A stretch of DNA of 64,000 bases from Dyadobacter bucti (lineage in GTDB: Bacteria > Bacteroidota > Bacteroidia > Cytophagales > Spirosomataceae): contig NZ_SWFP01000003.1 in the NCBI RefSeq assembly GCF_005869225.1, positions 310,001-374,000 on the forward strand. Reading direction: 5' to 3'. A model generated the notes under the pieces. It had not been told where the DNA came from, searched no databases, and was given only the letters and a program-made list of their open reading frames with translations. The position numbers and the translations under genes were made by a program. Below, piece after piece: positions 61,765-64,000 of the stretch; position 1 is the stretch's first letter, and every line of letters starts with the position of its first letter.

Positions 61765-62337
61765 TTACCAGTCCGCAGCGGATTTATTAAATATCTGCTG
61801 GACAATGTTTTCCTGGATTGTTGGCAAAAGCCTTGCTTCATTTTGATTAAGCGTTTGATCCTGAGGGAAATCCGCGTAGTAGGTGAAAGCCTGGTCGAAA
61901 TTTTTGGTTTCGTCTTTTGCATTTGTATATCTAACCTGTACCGTCACATTCAGCCGGTTGAGCCCGGCCTGGTCATTGGCGGTAGGGGCCGCGGCCAGTA
62001 CGTCATATCCCGTAATCGAACCTTCCAAAACCAGATCCCCGCCGCCGGGCTGGCTGGTGAGGCTGGTATTTCTTTGAAAATATTCTTTCAGCTGCTCAGT
62101 AAGTCTTTGCGGTAAATCGGAAGGCCCTCCGGCGGTTCCCATTGTGAAGTTAAGCACCGAAAACGTCTTGATGTCCGGGGATAGGTTGGTGCCCGTGAAG
62201 GAATAAACACCACAGGCTGACATAAAAACAGAAGAATGGAGAACAAAAAGCAAAAGCAGCCACTTTTTGTTGTCAAATGCCTTCAATGACAGCTTTTTAG
62301 CGTAATTTTTTAAACTATTTTTTTGGGCAAAATTCAT
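61765..62337 (-). CDS. lptE: LptE-like lipoprotein of LPS export
   Basis: A 190-residue lipoprotein predicted to plug the LptD channel that inserts LPS in the outer membrane. A basic N-terminal stretch is followed by a hydrophobic region and lipidated Cys42 in FMSACGVYSF. The mature part has TGTNLSPDIKTFSVLNF and the ...LTEQLKEYFQRNTSL pattern typical of Bacteroidota LptE. The start is uncertain: a shorter signal would be more usual, but I saw no better ATG. It follows the sigma-54 activator gene by 24 bases. Confidence 0.88.
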   Translation of the reverse strand: MNFAQKNSLKNYAKKLSLKAFDNKKWLLLLFVLHSSVFMSACGVYSFTGTNLSPDIKTFSVLNFTMGTAGGPSDLPQRLTEQLKEYFQRNTSLTSQPGGGDLVLEGSITGYDVLAAAPTANDQAGLNRLNVTVQVRYTNAKDETKNFDQAFTYYADFPQDQTLNQNEARLLPTIQENIVQQIFNKSAADW

Positions 62338-62361
62338 TTGGATAAAACATTTAATATTGAC

Positions 62362-63654
62362 TTACTCCTCGATATCGTACTGTTTGATCTTCCTGTACAA
62401 CGTGCGTTCCGATATGCCTAACGCACTGGCGGCATATTTTCTTTTATTATTGTTTTTCCGTAATGCCTTGATGATCATTTCTTTCTCCTTATCTTCCAGA
62501 GAGAGCGATTCTTCTTCTGCCGTAAAATGCGTAACATCCTCAATCTCACTTCTTTCGTCAGAATATCTGTCCAGATCAACGGTCCGTGGTGCCGGAGGTG
62601 TCAGCAAACGGGCGGGTTCGAGAGTAGGGGTGCTGATGACCGGTTCGGCATTGTTCAGCGAACTGAAAAGCTCCTGGTGGTCTTTCAGGATCTCGCCGCC
62701 GTATTTTTCATTTTCGAGCACATTTCTAACCAGTTTCTTAAGTTCGGTCATGTCCCGTCTCATGTCAAAAAGGACCTTATAGAGCAACTCCCTCTCCGAA
62801 AATGATCCCTGATCGTCACCTGAACGCAAGGGGACCAATGCTTTTCGGCTTGCGGGCTGATGCGGGTTCAAATAACCGTTCAGCGTTTCCGCACTGATAG
62901 GCAGCTCTTTGTCGGTTTCAAGAATTGTAATTTGCTCCGCAATGTTTTTCAGCTGCCTGATGTTACCGGGAAATGGATATTCCATCAGCAAGTCGCGCGC
63001 TTCCACATCCAGCCTTACAGGTTTTGTCCGGTACCTTTCGGAGAAATCATTCGTGAACTTCCTGAAAAGCAGCAGAATGTCCTCACCCCGGTCACGCAAA
63101 GGCGGGACATAAATAGGAACTGTATTGAGCCTGTAATAAAGATCTTCACGAAACTTGCCGTTGTTCACCGCATCGAGCAGGTTCACATTTGTAGCGGCAA
63201 CCACCCGGACGTTTGTTTTAAGGACTTTTGATGATCCTACCCGGATATATTCCCCGTTTTCCAGCACGCGCAGGAGCCGGGCCTGGGTTCCCATGGGCAT
63301 TTCACCTACTTCATCCAGAAAAATCGTACCGCTGTTGGTAGTTTCAAAATAACCCTTTCTTGCATCGAGAGCACCAGTAAAAGAACCTTTTTCGTGCCCG
63401 AAGAGCTCAGAATCAATAGTGCCTTCGGGAATGGCCCCGCAGTTGATCGCAATAAACGGTCCGTGTTTTCTGGAACTAAGGCTATGGATGATTTTTGAAA
63501 ATGACTCTTTTCCACTACCACTTTCTCCGGTAATCATCACCGTAAGATCCGTTGCTGCTACCTGTATAGCTACATTAATGGCATGGTTTAATGCCGGCGA
63601 AGTACCAATAATCCCGAAACGGTTTTTTATCGCTTGTATTTCCGATGGATTCAT
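62362..63654 (-). CDS. Sigma-54-dependent transcriptional activator
   Basis: A 430-residue AAA+ activator. Start at ATG 63654 (MNPSEIQAIKNRFGIIGTSP); a TTG start 16 codons earlier is possible. Motifs: Walker A GESGSGKESFSKI, the sigma-54-contacting loop GSFTGALDARKG (GAFTGA type), Walker B GTIFLDEVGEMP, arginine-finger region, and a C-terminal Fis-type helix-turn-helix (ALGISERTLYRKIKQYD). There is no receiver domain, so its activity is not set by phosphotransfer. An insert of about 110 residues (300-410) separates the AAA+ and HTH parts. Targets unknown. Confidence 0.93.
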   Translation of the reverse strand: MNPSEIQAIKNRFGIIGTSPALNHAINVAIQVAATDLTVMITGESGSGKESFSKIIHSLSSRKHGPFIAINCGAIPEGTIDSELFGHEKGSFTGALDARKGYFETTNSGTIFLDEVGEMPMGTQARLLRVLENGEYIRVGSSKVLKTNVRVVAATNVNLLDAVNNGKFREDLYYRLNTVPIYVPPLRDRGEDILLLFRKFTNDFSERYRTKPVRLDVEARDLLMEYPFPGNIRQLKNIAEQITILETDKELPISAETLNGYLNPHQPASRKALVPLRSGDDQGSFSERELLYKVLFDMRRDMTELKKLVRNVLENEKYGGEILKDHQELFSSLNNAEPVISTPTLEPARLLTPPAPRTVDLDRYSDERSEIEDVTHFTAEEESLSLEDKEKEMIIKALRKNNNKRKYAASALGISERTLYRKIKQYDIEE

Positions 63655-63764
63655 GAATATGGTTGATGGCTTTAAGCTACGGTTGGCCGTTGCCGTTAAC
63701 AATGAGCCTTTTAACCTTAATATTGATTTTTAAAAGACCGATTAATTTAATAAACGATTGACAG

Positions 63765-64000
63765 CTAATGCAGCACCGGAACTTCCGAAACAGCATGGCC
63801 TCGGAGCGTCGCCGCAGTACATTCGGTGATCATGACATCTACGTAATCTCCTATTTTGTAATGTTCTCTCGGGAAAACTACTCTTTTGTTCTGATCACTG
63901 CGGCCTGTAAAATCCTCTTTCGAGCGTTTCGAAGTTCCTTCGACAAGTATCTTTTGCAAGGTTCCGATCAGTTTCTGATTCCGTTCCAACGAAATGCGCT
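63765..64000 (-). CDS. miaB: MiaB tRNA methylthiotransferase, C-terminal part
   Basis: Radical SAM enzyme that adds a methylthio group to isopentenyl-A37 of tRNA. Only the C-terminal about 78 residues are in the window; the N-terminal and radical SAM domains lie beyond base 64000. The visible part is the TRAM domain (GTLQKILVEGTSKRSKEDFT, GRSDQNKRVVFP, GDYVDVMITECTAATLRGHA). Stop at 63765-63767. It precedes the sigma-54 activator gene on the same strand. Confidence 0.9.
   Translation of the reverse strand, partial: RISLERNQKLIGTLQKILVEGTSKRSKEDFTGRSDQNKRVVFPREHYKIGDYVDVMITECTAATLRGHAVSEVPVLH

Overview
The window is chromosomal DNA of a member of the Bacteroidota, most likely a Cytophagales bacterium close to Dyadobacter or Spirosoma. 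This is inference from gene content: three TonB-dependent receptors with carboxypeptidase-like N-terminal domains, a C-terminal type IX secretion sorting domain, a GH92 mannosidase, a Bacteroidota-type LptE, start regions without Shine-Dalgarno sequences, and several sites resembling the TTG / TANNTTTG promoter. I saw no phage, plasmid, CRISPR array, rRNA or tRNA. Gene density is high and most of the window is ordinary core genome.

Layout. 1-13165: partial ligA, dapA, a class V aminotransferase, a Nudix-type regulator, marC, a MazG-like hydrolase, pepT, an RNase H with a viroplasmin domain, a TrmN6-like methyltransferase, two family 2 glycosyltransferases, ppa and prfC. 13166-24435: a repeat-filled gap, a DinB-like exported protein, a metallophosphoesterase, a small membrane protein, gluconokinase, a siderophore-type TonB receptor, a small cytochrome c, a GH92 mannosidase and hslU. 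24533-25212: a decaying toxin-antitoxin locus whose PIN toxin is frameshifted and lacks a normal start, while the antitoxin and a palindromic operator remain. 25247-32591: esterase, folA, fmt, a possible small RNA before greA, a small HExxH protein, an M42 peptidase, a radical SAM protein and a NamZ-like (DUF1343) protein. 32873-42117: an orphan LytTR regulator, a 748-base gene-free gap, then the most unusual locus: two tandem DUF4331 proteins (only the second with a T9SS sorting tail), a TPR lipoprotein and a TonB receptor with a histidine-rich plug. 42101-48783: an ethanolamine-type permease, a GDPD-like protein, an APC transporter, a lipoprotein, a histidine kinase and a HAD phosphatase. 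48850-52034: a TPP riboswitch followed by thiM-thiE-thiD-tenA. 52041-64000: a nested palindromic repeat, a TonB receptor whose start codon lies in an RNA hairpin, sucC, a LolD-like ATPase, groES-groEL, secG, a conserved hypothetical gene, lptE, a sigma-54 activator and the end of miaB.

How the parts work together. The thiamine genes form a salvage operon under riboswitch control. The DUF4331 block looks like a cell-surface capture and import unit. The miaB, activator, lptE, hypothetical and secG genes run in one direction and link RNA modification, regulation and envelope biogenesis. Between genes there are several repeat families: 8-bp TGANTGAA arrays with their complements, short GC-rich palindromes resembling REP elements (three loci), a nested GCCACGAAT palindrome, and purine tracts. 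Several of these abut start or stop codons.

All assignments come from reading motifs and lengths by eye; no database search was run.
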